A stretch of DNA of 64,000 nt. Source: Sipunculus nudus. Its lineage: Eukaryota; Annelida; Sipuncula; Golfingiida; Sipunculidae. The notes beneath the pieces were generated by a model. It was not told where the DNA came from. It searched no databases and saw only the letters and a list, made by a program, of their open reading frames with translations. The position numbers and the translations under genes were made by a program. Positions 25,490-38,970 of the stretch are shown piece after piece. The stretch spans positions 77,360,124-77,424,123 of the forward strand of contig CM049308.1 of the NCBI GenBank assembly GCA_026874595.1, given 5' to 3'. Position 1 is the stretch's first letter. The number at the start of each line of letters is the position of its first letter.

Positions 25490-25700
25490 GCTATTCTCTG
25501 TGATAAATGAATCAGAGGACAATGTACACGGAACATTCCAAGTGCGCTATTTATCAAAAAGAGCTGGTGGGCGGATTACAATGATAAACTTGTTACAGAT
25601 TCCCGCCAGGTGGCGCTGAAGTCGATAGTCATGAACTGTTCAATTTCTTGTATTTGTTCGGTGAGGGGAAATTAATTTATAATTACAATTCGAAACATCA
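25490..25700. promoter_or_regulatory. Candidate insulator/regulatory island
   Basis: Short unique block flanked by AT-rich DNA. Holds GCGGATTACAATG (25572-25584) and the CTCF-like motif at 25602. Confidence 0.4.
25602..25618 (+). promoter_or_regulatory. CTCF-like motif, forward orientation
   Basis: CCCGCCAGGTGGCGCTG fits the bilaterian CTCF core CCASYAGRKGGCRSY with one mismatch. It is the best such match I noticed in the window. Confidence 0.5.
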
Positions 25701-26279
25701 GCGTGTGTTGGTGTATTTGGTTTATATTTTCGTTTTACAAATTGTATTTTAATTAAGTCTATCTATAGTTTAACCTATTTTTAGCTGTGTATAAGACAAT
25801 GAACTTTCACAAACTTACAAACTCTTTAATAGATAATTCAAGCTATAATTGGGAGGCCCTGGGTGTTTTAAATCAAACATTCATCTGAAATATCTGACAA
25901 CAGTTTGGTTATGACAATTAAGTTACGGGAGCCAGTCTAAACATTAATCCAGTAATTGTGGAGCACGATATGAAGTTTATCAGTATACATACTAAAAAGT
26001 AATCAAGATTATTTTTAATTAAATTAGATGATTTTCCATTTTTTATTTTCGAAATCATATCAAGCATCACGCAACATTTTAATTTACACAATTTTGATTT
26101 AATTTATCAAATTCAAAAATATTTTCTAAACGCTGCATGAATTTAGTCAATAATTCACAAATATGCACCATATGAATATTTTTAGCATGTATAGGTTTGT
26201 AAGCAGTTGATTCTGTCGAATAAAATATTTAAAAAAAACACCCTGGACATACCCTGACAGATACTCACAATGTTCACAC

Positions 26280-28110
26280 AGTTCTCAGCGTCAGGTTGGG
26301 AAAGATTCCAGCATGGGTTAAAAAATCCATGTGAATAGTATATTCAACTCAAATCACTGGGGGGCAAAAACGTGTGCGGGCGGCCCGGAATGTGAATAGT
26401 TGATAAGGGGACACCTTTCAATGCCCAGCTCTCTGGATAAGCTCCGGTTGAAAAGGGTGCAAGTTGCGCTAGATACCATCAAGGTAAAGTATTATATAAA
26501 CGCAGAGACCCCTGACCCGGAAAAATAGAATTGCCTCCTCCCATTGAGTTCACACTGGTGATGTCAGACAGAGAGAATAAGGGCTTAAATAACTGTCATC
26601 CTAACAGTGGTCGGGAGTTGGTCCCGGGTATAAAAGGTTGTGGGTCGAGGCCCGGAACTCGGGCTCTGTCAAAAGCACGTAGCGGTGTTGCGCCGTTTAG
26701 GTGATTAAGACTGAACAGACCCACTGTTCTATGGTCGCATTATTTTACTGCCGCGGGCTAAATTATGGCACCCAGGATTACCAGTCTCATCCGATCGAAT
26801 ATTTACGTTGATATTTCGAAATGAAATAGTAATTAGGATTATTTAGTCCTATTGGCAGCCCCAATCATACCCTGGTTTCGATTTTTCAGTCCTGGCTCTG
26901 GGTGGCCAATAACAGTGTTTGCGTGACAGGCCGGGGGCTTTGGTAATTTTCTCCATTTGCTGGTGTATAAATGTCATTTTGGCAGCTATTTCCCCATATA
27001 ATTTCAAAATGACATCCCCCATGAAGGGGCCCGGCCTGATCCCATTTCACACTGAACTGTATCACGAAAATTAAGTGAAATCTGAATTTTCCACCCGGTT
27101 GCCTGCCAAGACTGGGCTTCAATAACGGCATGGGCAAGTGCAACTCACTTTTGTTCGGTCATCTCACCTTAAATAAGCCTACAGCTCGCCGCAGGCATCC
27201 CAGGGCCGGCTATGAATGGATGCTTGGGCCTGTGTACATAGGCTCGCTGTTTTATTGTGCCAAAGAGGACCTCTAAGCGCTCATAAATGGATGATCTACT
27301 GCGACTAACTCATCTTCATCATCGCCTAGGTGACAGCGGAAGAGCGCTCTTTAAGCGGCGCTGAACAATTGCCACGCACTCGAGAAAATGAATCATTTTG
27401 ATTTGGCTGCATAAGAGACTCTTTAATGTATGGCAGAACTGAACTACAGCTTGATGCTTCATCTGTTTTAGTCACAACCCTGTCACGAGAGGAGAGCGCT
27501 TAGCTAGAGGAGGTAAAATAACTGTCAGGGAAGAAGTTTGTTTACAGGTGGGACTTGTGTGGCCTCCGTGACACCGAGACGGAAAAATCACTTTCACTAA
27601 TACAAAGGACCACGAGAGTATTCTAACTGACGAACCAGATGAGCTCGATCTAAGTTTAATTTCGGGCTCATTTTCCATTGTGGGTCTTCTTCCAGGGGAG
27701 AAATGTCAAACAGATACAAATTTTCACTAGTTATCCACACACGATGCAGTGGTTTTATGAACCAGCAAATACAAGCGGCAGTGTCATGTATTCTCCCATC
27801 ACGAGCTCTTCTTCAGACAGTCCGGTTTGAATCGGTTTCTTACACATTTCCTTAATGAAATTTACTTTTTCCTCCGAGAAACATGCATACCAAATAATAA
27901 AAGCCCCAGCCAAGCCATGCGCTCATCTCTTTGCAAAATACTGCTGAATGGCTCGCTGCTTTAATGGTAAAAACTGCCGCGCGTTGTATATCTAAAGAAA
28001 TCAACTCAGAACTCCGGGACCGTACCGTAAATTAAGTTTTAGAATCTGTTTCTCAGCAGATGCTACTTATCGAAAATGAAATATAAAACATCACCGGCTC
28101 GGTCAGCCGC
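26280..28110. promoter_or_regulatory. Largest candidate conserved non-coding block (about 1.8 kb)
   Basis: Long stretch of unique, balanced or GC-leaning sequence with no microsatellite and no gene-like frame. Includes GGATTACCAG (26775), TAATTAGGATTATTTAG (26830-26845) and a TATAAAAG word at 26629. It sits near the middle of the 49 kb between the two start codons. Candidate shared enhancer or promoter of a non-coding RNA. Confidence 0.4.
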
Positions 28111-28884
28111 AGATGAGTTGGAAATTGCTTGTTTTTTTATCATTTTTGCTCGATCATTTTGATATTAATCTTGGGTATAACCTCTATACGTACAAGTCCC
28201 CAGCGCCAGTAGTCTTTTTTTTCTACCACAAGACGCTCTTTTGCTTGAATTCTATCTCTAACAGAAAAAAGGCAAACATTTTTATTATATATACATAATT
28301 ACAACAGTTTGTTAACTTTGTTGAATTCACTTTTTTTATTCAAACTTACAGTCGAAATGAGCATTGTTTGAAAATAATAAATACACTCGTATATTTTATT
28401 ATTTTATAAATTTCATTTAAATATAGCGAAATCGTTTATTACTTTCCTTTTCTACAGGTAAACATGGTATTCTTCTAGTGATATTATTTCTTAGTGAACT
28501 AACTTTTATTACTTTTTTTTTAATATACTGCTATACTCCACTTACCGATGTCCACCTGTTTTTGTAGATAATATATGTATTTATATTAGTTAAATTATTT
28601 TCAGAAGAAATTTCATAGGGAAGTGACCGCTCAATTTGAATATCAGGAATTTTAAAATAAATCTCCATGCCGTTTTTGTTCCATATTTTTTAAACTCTTT
28701 TTTCTTTAGTTTGACATTTGAGATGTGTCCCTGCATGCGTCGTGAGATGCATGCAGACTTTATAATAGTACATTTATTCTTAACACCAAATAGTTCCCTT
28801 ATAATAAATTAATATACCTATACAAACATGCGAAAATATTCCTACATATATATATGTATTTAATTTGTTCATATATGTTAATCA

Positions 28885-28928
<44 letters not shown>

Positions 28929-29390
28929 GTCTTGCAGGTGAATGTTTCCTTTTATGTGCATGCATAATCGCAAAATAAGGAACCAAATAAAATGATTTAA
29001 AAATTATAAAAGAAAGGATATCTTTCTTTACTTAAATTTTCATATATGGATTTACCAATGCCTTACATCAAGAACTTTTAATTTATAATTTAACATATAT
29101 TATAATATATAACATAATATAACGTATATGAATGGAAAATATACACATTATATGAAGGTTATACCGATTAAATTAATGTATACGGAACATTATTCTGTAT
29201 ATGGTTTTATGAATTTCAATTGATACCTGTGGGCTTAAATTATAATAACTGCTTCTTTTGTCAAATTTATTTCACTGATGCCTGGAGAAGTCTTTTATGA
29301 TTTTGGCAGAAAAAAGATCAATAACTTTTAACAGTGCATTTGTTATATTTACATTCAGTTGAAAGAACAACAACGCAATAAAATCAAAGA
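28111..29390. other. AT-rich spacer with (AT)n at 28887-28921
   Basis: No gene seen. Confidence 0.55.
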
Positions 29391-29790
29391 TCTGTCTGCC
29401 TATAGGTTAAATAAACCTCGGTGCCACGACTCGAGGCCAAATAAAATTACACGCACAAATTCGACTCCGGTGTTTTATCCCGGAAGCAGCCTTGGTCGAA
29501 GAGCGCCCCGAAACAACCCGATGAGGAAACGAGCAAAAATTCGGAAGGCAAACGCCCGCTTCGATTGGCCAAAGTTAAAGATCGGAAAACATCCGGTATC
29601 CGCCGGCGCTTCCCGCCCAGGTGTCGTCTGCTCATACCGCAGGTGCGGCCGCAGCCTCGGTCACGTTCACGTGACGTATTCTGAACGTGAAATTCGAGAA
29701 TCCTCTCCACTAAATGTGATTAAAGCCGGTTTCAACGGGCAAACCATTCCTCTTAATATGATTGACACAGGTGCGCACCTCATATTTCTC
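29391..29790. promoter_or_regulatory. Candidate non-coding island, CG-rich
   Basis: Compact CG-containing block with an open frame of about 144 codons (29359-29793 plus). That frame starts at a TTG and has no recognisable domain, and the opposite strand is also open (29447-29710). The palindrome TCACGTTCACGTGA lies near 29660. Confidence 0.3.
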
Positions 29791-30559
29791 TGACTTTATC
29801 CATGTATTTTGATATACTTCCATTCTTGTTTTATGGATTGCATGCATATTGATCTATACGTACCTTATATAATATGTCATTTTCTCAATTTGCGTTCATT
29901 CTTTAGTCATATTTAGGGGGATCGGCCCTGTTGCAGACGTGTCACTTTGGTAATATTCATATTTGTTACATATTCATATATGTTTAACATGTTTAATTGC
30001 AAGGGCATAATTATTAGGCTAATTATACACATATTAGAGATTTATATTCATGTTGCGTATTTAATTTAGGCTAAACGTAATATACAGTTTTGTTTAATGT
30101 TATACTAATTAACACAGAATCCCAAACAGTATTTTTAAATGACTAAATGTTAATGTGAGGTTATTTAAAAAATGATTGCTTATTATCATATAAATTATTT
30201 CCACGAGTATAATTTATCGATCTATTTATACCCCATGCATTATTCAGACATTACAATATATCCATATGCCATTCAGAATAAAAACAATTATATATGGGGC
30301 TTGTAATAAAATAGGCACATGCATGAAACGGTACATACATTTTTTCTACATATAATTTATTAACTTGAGTATTTAAACCGTGTAAATGTTAACAGATTTA
30401 AGTATAAACAAACACTAAGGACATTCAAGAGATATCTAAGTAAAAATTGAAAACTATAAAACGAATATAATTTCAGCCCTAACTCTATCAAATACAGGAG
30501 TACAACCAATACATGATTTCAAGACAGACACGGTATAATCAGTTATAAAACAAAGGAAA
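29791..30559. other. AT-rich spacer, no gene seen
   Basis: Unremarkable AT-rich sequence. Confidence 0.5.
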
Positions 30560-31400
30560 CCGGTATGTTTTTTCTATAAGCTACAACTAACGGGGTAGGC
30601 GGGAGGGTTTATCTTATTTAGGCGAAGTGAGTTATCTTGGTAAAGTGTTTCAAGCGGGCAGACTACCGGGTAACAAAGAAAGACGTATTTAGGTATTGTA
30701 AACCAAGAGGAGAGTTTGTTAACAAGGGGATAAGACGATAACACAGACCGATAAGTAGTAGCTGATGAGGAGAGCCCCATACTGAGCAGTAGCTACGGCT
30801 CAACTGGTAACAAACATTGCGCCGGTCAGATTGTATACTTTTAGCCTAACGAGGCGAGCTGGGCAGTGATATGGGCCAGGCATGTGTTTACAGAAGACTT
30901 GTTTCTGTACCTTTTCGTGCCAAGAAGTTGAAACAGCCAGCCTGATGTCATCTCATCTTGCTGTTCTTGGAGATACCAGAGATCAGCCTCCCCGCGTCCC
31001 GCCCGCTAGCTAGGAACCTGGCACCGCCCACCCCGAGCATACGAGAACACAGCTAGCTGAAGCCAGGCCGTCTGTGGTTGATCCCTGGGTAGCTCGTAAC
31101 GGTGCTAATAAAGTTAATACTAAAGGATCCCTGCCTGCATCTCGTCCATGAAATGCGCATACATTTTCCCGTTTGGACACAGATCACGTGTACATTACGT
31201 CTTTTGTTATTCTGTCTTGTTTTGTCACATGTAAAACGCATAAACTGATGCAATTCATCCTGTATAACCGGTGGCAGGAGCTCGTATGTTGTGATTGTCA
31301 GCGATGTCGCGCTGTGTTTATCTAAGTGGTCGGTGGCTTCCACGGCAGGGTAATTAAAACAGATTTTTTTCCCTCGTGCCATCCGCTAGGTTTTCATTTG
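30560..31400. promoter_or_regulatory. Candidate non-coding island
   Basis: Unique balanced sequence. The open frames on the minus strand (30574-30780, 31053-31382) lack recognised features. Confidence 0.3.
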
Positions 31401-32539
31401 TGCTGAATCCCAACTACAGGATTAGAATTATCTTACCAGGCATTATATGTCATATCAGTAGCAGAAAACATGTAATATATCAATCTAGAAAATTATTATT
31501 AATTTTTTTATCTTTTTTTTCAGACATTGCACGGAATGCGCTTACTTCTCTACTTTAAAAATGCGTTTAAAAAGTTCATGCTCAGCAGTCATTCATCATA
31601 ATGAAGATGAATAGAGCGATTATGTTGGTATTGATGATAATATGATTATGATGATTATGATTATTATCATTATTATTATTATTATTATTATAAATTATTT
31701 TAAAAGATTACCTGTTAAATTCATGAAACCTGATTATTCATGAAACTTTTGACTAGTATAATTAAATATAATTTCTACATATATATTTATAAACAATTTC
31801 ATGAAAAAATAAGACAATTTAAATTTTTTTAAATATTTACACAGTTTATTTGCAAAAGGGTCAAAGGTTCAAATCCAACCTGGACAAATAACATTAAAGT
31901 TTTTTCCGAATATCGTGTCTTTTATTGTACCTAAACCAATATATTTTAAATTTAAAATATGAAAACACAATGATTAGATACACATTCATGTTCAAGAAAA
32001 TGTCATTTTTATTCAATAAACAGTTCATTTCGCTCATATAGCCTATATGACTTAAGCTTTAGTTAAACGGCATAATTGTGCCAAGTATAACAATACTTTT
32101 ACCACTGTATTATTTATTTGCATTTTATCCAGATATGTTGTTGATTATCCCTAATTTCTTCCTGGTATAAATATACATAATTGCATATATACGCATATAC
32201 TTGTGTTACACCCTCGATGTAAATTAAAATTATAATTGAAATATACAAAACTAAATGGTTCCCCGTTATTTTAAAGTGAGTATTTATTGTCGAAGCAAAT
32301 AAAAAAGAAGATAATTGTTAAAATTTACTCCTCTGAAACACATTTTGAAAACCAAATTTACCTGCATGCAATACAATCGCAAACAAATTTAAACAGGCAA
32401 ATGGGCAGGTCACATGTATAGCAAACAGTTAGTATAGTTATTATTCCCTCCCTTTGGTAGCTAAAGTGGTAGTAAACGTTGGGCATATATTTTTTAATAC
32501 TGGACAGGGCGTCTATATATTATATATAAGGAATGCATT
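31401..32539. other. AT-rich spacer with a short (ATT)n run
   Basis: A GAT/TAT trinucleotide-rich stretch lies at 31630-31690. No gene seen. Confidence 0.5.
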
Positions 32540-33420
32540 GGACAAGTGGCTCATTCGAGTGATTTCATTTTTGGCCCAGTAAGGCTGTTTGGTTGCTGCG
32601 CGACTGCCATGACTGCATGCCGGGGGCGCAAGGAGTTGGCTCGTTGGGCTGTTCTCCGTGAAAACTCAAGGAGTATCCGACCTTTGATGTCCGTGGAGCA
32701 GCCAGAAAATCCCCTGGGTAAGAACTAATCTCCTCCTGATCGAAATCTCCCATCCCCTGCTTATTTCATCTGACATCGAATTCCTTAATAGATTCTTGCA
32801 CTAAATGAAAATTCCAATAACTCGGGGGCTTGTCATAATCAACTGAGGCCTTAACTACATGTATTGTACCCCATGAAATCGTTCTGGGAACAGCCTGCCC
32901 AATCCTTAGTGGAAATTAAGAGGCTTACATCCCATCTCGCGCCGAGCAAGGTTCTCTTAAGCTCTCGCCTTCTTCCTATTGTGACTGGCATTGTTATTGT
33001 AATAACCTCAGAACGCACACTTAGACACCAATGAGAAACATTATGGATTTGGAGTGCCAATGCGGCCAGAATTTGCCGAGTATTGGAGCCTAATGAAGGA
33101 TAAAATGCAGGGCCGGGACATATTAAGTGCCTGTTTGTGCCTGCAGATTTGACCAGTTTCTTGTCCGGAGAGAAATCAACAATAGGTGAAATCAACCAAA
33201 CCTAACTCACAATCGCCCAAGCCATGAAATTTACATGGAAATGGACACGCTCCGGAATTCAAGGAACCCGGCTCGCCCAGCCACCATCAAGCAATAATTT
33301 TCTACTTATTGATCATTTGATAGAGATATAGTTGACTTGTGAGGCCAAGAAGCCAGGGATATGGCCAATTAGAACAGCAATATGTGAACAAACACCTTTT
33401 CTGAAAAGGCCAAAATGACC
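32540..33420. promoter_or_regulatory. Candidate non-coding island with SOX-type motif
   Basis: Unique sequence including CATTGTTATTGTAATAA (32989-33005), two adjoining SOX-like ATTGTT/ATTGTA cores next to an ATTA-like core. No ORF of note. Confidence 0.35.
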
Positions 33421-34065
33421 GCAAATAATGACTGAGAAAATGTGTTATTCGCGATTATGTATTCTATAAATAAGTTATACTGTTAATTCTGATGTGTATT
33501 TGAGGTATATTTACATGTATACATACATATATATATATACTTCAATGAATGAAATAATAAATTTGCAAGTAGTGTGATGTATGTATTTTAATTATATGTA
33601 TTCTAGCATCGTATATTTTCAACACCTGCATGTTAGACAAAGGAAAACAAAATAAAAATTTACTGCACGTGCATGCTTCTCATTTCCTATATGTAAATAT
33701 ACATGAAAAAATGTATACTTCAAGTCTATTGCAAGCTGGGGTATACACATAAATTGACAGGTACACCTTTATAAATATAATCAGAACTGCGTACTGACAA
33801 TTTCACAGGTTTTCATATTTGTAACTTTCATTTTCAGGCTATTCAGTTTTACGACACTGATGTGTTATATTTCAGGGCCCGATGTACAATGTTATTTATA
33901 AACCCTGAAACTTTCTAATTAGTTACAGTAAGTGCGTAAATTGACGTTAAATATTTCATATTTATTGTATATATCTTGTCGGATTCAGAGGCATTGTCTT
34001 ATTGCGAGTCAATTTAAATAAGAAACCAATAGAAACTTTTTAATAATAATAAACAGTATTTCACA

Positions 34066-34119
<54 letters not shown>

Positions 34120-34850
34120 TTTAATATAATCATTTTTTATTTATTTGTCTCCATTTCGCTTCCCGTTATTTTTTTTAATTTGTACATTTATATATGTATA
34201 TTTATGTATAAATATATATACATCACAAAAAATATCAAATATGAGCAAAGAATATTTAACAGATAAGGCATTTTCAGCATGGGTCTTAACAATTACAGGA
34301 GAATCACAGGAAAACATGTTTGAAACATTTTAAAAAAATGGAGCCAAAATACATTTTCTCCTCCTCACTTTTTAACGGAAAAACATTTTTTTTCCGAGGT
34401 ATAATTCTCTCAATCAATTTACAGTTTCGTCAAAATTTCAACAATAACCCATCAGTTTCACATTGAGAAAATTTTGACAATGCATGTATATAAACTGCCT
34501 AATTGAAATTTCAAACTTTTGTTGAAAACTAAGAACACAGTAGTATTTTTATAAAACGGAAATTTTATTATATGTTTGGTGGGGATGAACGAAGGAGAGG
34601 AGTTTATTCCGTGACATATATGCTGTATAGGGGAGCGGGGGGGGGGGGGGGGTGCCTTGAAGAGATTTTGAGCTGATGTCTCATTTCAAGGTGGATGCTT
34701 CGGTCGATACTTCCCTGTATATCGACGGTCCCCATCACATTTTTTTCAGCAAGCAAGGCCCATGATTGTCAGTACATTATCAGGAATATGATGCAGTAAT
34801 ACACGGAATAAATTATCTCAAAAGACTAAACTCCATGTTAATTTTGGTGC

Positions 34851-34911
<61 letters not shown>

Positions 34912-35180
34912 TCTTACAGGAATTATCACGTGTATTCGTCTATTAATACCTATTCTATGCGCGTTTTGTCTTGATCATAACAAATGTCCAAACAGTTTAA
35001 ATCCTTAATGGTTACAGTAACTACTATTAACATGGTTTTATATATTTTCAAACATACAGCAAAACATAACACTGTGAAATACTGTGTTTCAATGGGTTGG
35101 ATATTCATTCTTCATTTCTAGCCTCGGTATCTGTAAACAAAAGATACCGTTATAAATATTATGGTATGCTGCATTAAATT
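33421..35180. other. AT-rich spacer with microsatellites and a G run
   Basis: (TA)n at 34066-34118 and 34859-34908, plus a G-rich run near 34633-34651. No gene seen. Confidence 0.6.
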
Positions 35181-36060
35181 TGTTCAGCCCGTGTAGGCCC
35201 TGCTCATCATATTTCGCTGGTGGCAGCGTTTTGTCCCATGGCCGGGGGCCCTTAGGTTCAGCTGATTCAGTTGCTGATCATATCGGGGTAGCCTGTTATT
35301 AAGTGTCTTTTACAGGGAGTTCGAGCCGCGCGTTTTATACTCTCAGGACCCTGAAATCAACTGTAGGGTCAGATGACATGGCGTCAAAGCTCAAAGGCTT
35401 CGGCAAAGGCTATGGAAAAGGCACCCAGACACAGACATGTCCGCATTGACAGAGCGCACTTTGCTAGAGATATTACATTAATTAGTTGGAGGTACAAGTT
35501 TCAAATGGCCACATCGCGGCCGACCGAACTCACTTATGATCAAGACGGGGGCTTTATGGATGAACATTGTAGGCATCGCGCGATAGACTAACAATGCTCC
35601 CAACCCATTAATTATTAACGGCTGGTAATTAAAGTAAAGCCGCTCATTTCATTAGCAAGCGCCCAATGGGGCCTTTTTGTTGACGGGCCCTGTTTCATTG
35701 CTCGCCTAAACATGATAAGTTTCGTTAAACATTTATACAACCTAGACAAAGGGCAACGGCAGGGGGTTAGCTGAGGGACCGGAGGGGAGCGCTTACAGGC
35801 GTCTCTTTACGTACACTGTGACGTTCACAACAAATTGATTCACAATGGTCAGTCCTTCCGCTTGACCAGTGTGTTGGAACGGAAACCCTGTGTGATACGG
35901 ACAGATCTATGGCATGTAATGTCAATTAGACCGCTATTAAGTATTATGTGAAATCGGGCGCTTTCAGTCCGCATGCTGGGTATTTAGTGTTGGTATAAAT
36001 GGCCGTGCCAGTTTACAAGGTCGGGTCGCACGGTCTCTCGTTATGCAGCTGTGGAAAAAC
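35181..36060. promoter_or_regulatory. Candidate non-coding island
   Basis: About 900 bp of balanced unique DNA with TAATTATTAACGG, GGTAATTAAAG and CATTAGCAAG words near 35600-35660. No domain-bearing frame. Confidence 0.35.
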
Positions 36061-37503
36061 ACGGAGAGTTGTCTATATATGTCTATTAATAGATGCACAC
36101 ATACGTAATGTTTAAAGTACTGTTATTTACACGTATCTGTAAAGTCCAACACTTATGCACATAATGTGTACATATATTATTATAAATAATAATTATATAT
36201 ATATGTATTGAGAGATATATGCTTAATATACGTATTCAATGCAACAATAAACACGTTCACACACAAGTATAAGTATACATAAATAAATAAGTACAAAAAT
36301 ATTACGTCATAGCAGAAAACTAAGGCCCATATATATGAATCAAATCATTGTTTTATAACCCTATAGTTTCATGTTTTATATGATTTTAGAGTTTAGTTCA
36401 ATTAAGTTAAATAGCATGTTTACCTCTTTTCAAAAGAAATGTATAAAAGTGAGACCACAAAATGATAACATTGTTGATTGTAAAAGGTCATTTGTGATTA
36501 CAATTATTTTTTTCGCCTTGATTCTTTTGTTAATCTCTCTGATTATATCTCCCAAAAATTAATGGAAGATTCAATAAATAAGCATACATGCACAATTTAA
36601 TAAATTAAAACATGTTCATTCAAAGGTATAAATCGAAGACTACTTTTATATATATATATATATATATATATAAATGAGGTTATGTATATATATATAATTA
36701 ATATAATACATTTATGGCAATTATGAGTGCAAACAGAAAATTGCTAATAAAAAAAGTAGAAAATGAATAACTTGATCTTTTTCCATGTTCCATTAATAAT
36801 AGAATAAATATTGGGTTTGAAGTGACTTTTTTCCATTCCAAGGGAAAAACTCCATGAGATATTTTGATTAGGAGCTAGACGAAAAGTTATCTAAAAATAA
36901 TTTACGATTCATGATCTAACATCCTTAATGCAGTGAAATCTGGAGGGTCCTGGATGAAGTATTTAATCACTATCCCAGACAAGTTGATTCTGATCATGCG
37001 GGAGGGTTATAGAGTTCAAATTACTCTTTGGAAAAAATCCAGAAGAATTCTTTTTTATAATACATCTTCCAGGAGGAAAATTAATTCCATTTATGACGTT
37101 GGCCAATAAAACCTAATAGGATATCGTTTACGGGAACCGTATAAAAAACAAAAGAAATTGACAGTAATTACTCTCTGGAAATATAAAAAGAACCTCACGA
37201 GTTGATTCAAATGTTATGTTACGATCAGATTTGTAATCTCGCTCTATTAAAATGGTTCCGAAATAAATTTGTGTTAAAAAGAGGTTTCCCTCAGGAAGCG
37301 ATATATACCCATGTGGCTGATTTCCTCCGTGTGTGTAAGTTATGTTATGCACGGGTTTTTTTTAATTTATATTTAAAAAATGGAAGTATTTTATTTATTT
37401 TAATCGCAATAAAAGTACGAGAAAAAAATAGAAAAATATTATGATCAAATTTATGTTTGTATGATATATCTATATTTTATTACCATAAGATATATATACA
37501 CTA

Positions 37504-37556
<53 letters not shown>

Positions 37557-37779
37557 GGAGAGAGAGAGAAGTGACACAATATTAGACAGTTATTGTTATG
37601 GATGTTTGTTCTCACGCAGTTTTTAAGTGAAAACGATGAGAAAGATCTATCTCGCTATACATACTAAGATCAGAAAATATTTTAGACAGAAAAAAACAGA
37701 AGACGAATCATCAAAGAAAGAAGATGGAGCAGAGTTGATAAAGTTTTGTTGGATGAAATAAATCACTGATGATGCATCA
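36061..37779. other. AT-rich spacer
   Basis: Contains (TA)n near 36650 and a long (GA)n at 37511-37570. The part at 36890-37100 is less AT-rich. No gene seen. Confidence 0.5.
37511..37570. repeat. (GA)n microsatellite
   Basis: GA run of about 60 bp with a single GGAGGG interruption. Confidence 0.95.
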
Positions 37780-38970
37780 CCCCGCCAGGGTATTGCAAAA
37801 AAGATGCTTCATGCGGAGACTGAATGAAGGTAATGCAAGTTTGTTCGGAAAGACCCACGGTCCCGTCTGAAATGCGACGTGACTGCTGATAAAATCTCTT
37901 CGTTTCACAAAGCATGCTTTAGCTTTTCGCCAGGGCAGCCGCCGAGGGCTTTTATTCGTCGCCTGATACGCAGCCCCGGAATCCTGTCCAAACCCCAGCG
38001 CACCACTGCTCATTATTGCATGTATATGTCGCAGGTCTCAGCGATAGCTGTCATAGCCGGTACAATAAATCTCTACGGTACTTCTGACACAGTGTGATAT
38101 ACGCGCTCAATGGTGTCTTTGCGGTAGCTGGCCATAAAGAAACGAAAGAAGTCCTGATGCAAAGCTTCCTGTGTCATGTTTGGTTATTCATCAGGTGTAC
38201 GTGTTTCACAGCGCCTGCTTCCCTACGGTTTTAGATAGCTGTGGCCAAAGTGAATGTGTCTTTTTGTTTGTTGCCTTTGATCTGTTGGCTGGTCCCCTAC
38301 TGTTCATACCCAGACCTGGGGTGTACGGTTTCCGAAACATGCCCATTTACTCTTGTAACTATCTCTCCACGCTCTCTGGCTGAGTGTAACTCACCCGCAG
38401 AGAAACTCTGAATAGATGAGGTCTCGTCATTGTCTCCCAGGAAGGAATTGGACGCCCCTACTCTCTGACAAAGGTTCACGACATAGTCTGCGGGGCTGTC
38501 AGCCAATAATTTGGCAACATGTAAAAGTTTTGAACACAGGGGGTGCTTAATAGGGTACGCATGGGGTTCATCATAATTAGCGCCGGAAAAAGTGCGGGGA
38601 AAGTTTTATTCTATAGGGTCAAACTACCAGGGGCGCATCAACGCGCACCTGTCCGAGTTAAAGTGCTCAAATCGCCCCGAGTCATGTTGACGTATTCAGG
38701 TGTGGATAGAATACCACGTATTATTATGACACGTCAATCATGATGACCATTTCTTTTTCCCATTATGGAATTTAATTATCCCACGAGTGAAGAGGAGGGA
38801 AAACCTGTACACAAACGAAAGCATTTTCTAAAGACTGCTTGTTCAACGAGAGTTTGTCTCCCCACAGCTGTATAAGGCATGTACAATTGAAGGCTTATAC
38901 CTGTGTTTTGTGAAGAGGTGTGTCTGTTCTCGCAAATGTCACTCATATTGTGTTTTCCACCTTACAAGTA
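37780..38970. promoter_or_regulatory. Candidate non-coding island
   Basis: About 1.2 kb of balanced unique sequence with short frames on both strands and no recognised protein. Confidence 0.3.

Noticed and set aside
29359-29793. 144-codon open frame
   Set aside because: Starts at TTG, has no recognisable domain or splice context, and the opposite strand is open over the same CG-rich block. A chance frame is more likely.
31866-31876. GGTTCAAATCC, a perfect tRNA B-box word
   Set aside because: No A-box at the right distance and no cloverleaf arms can be formed around it, so no tRNA is called.
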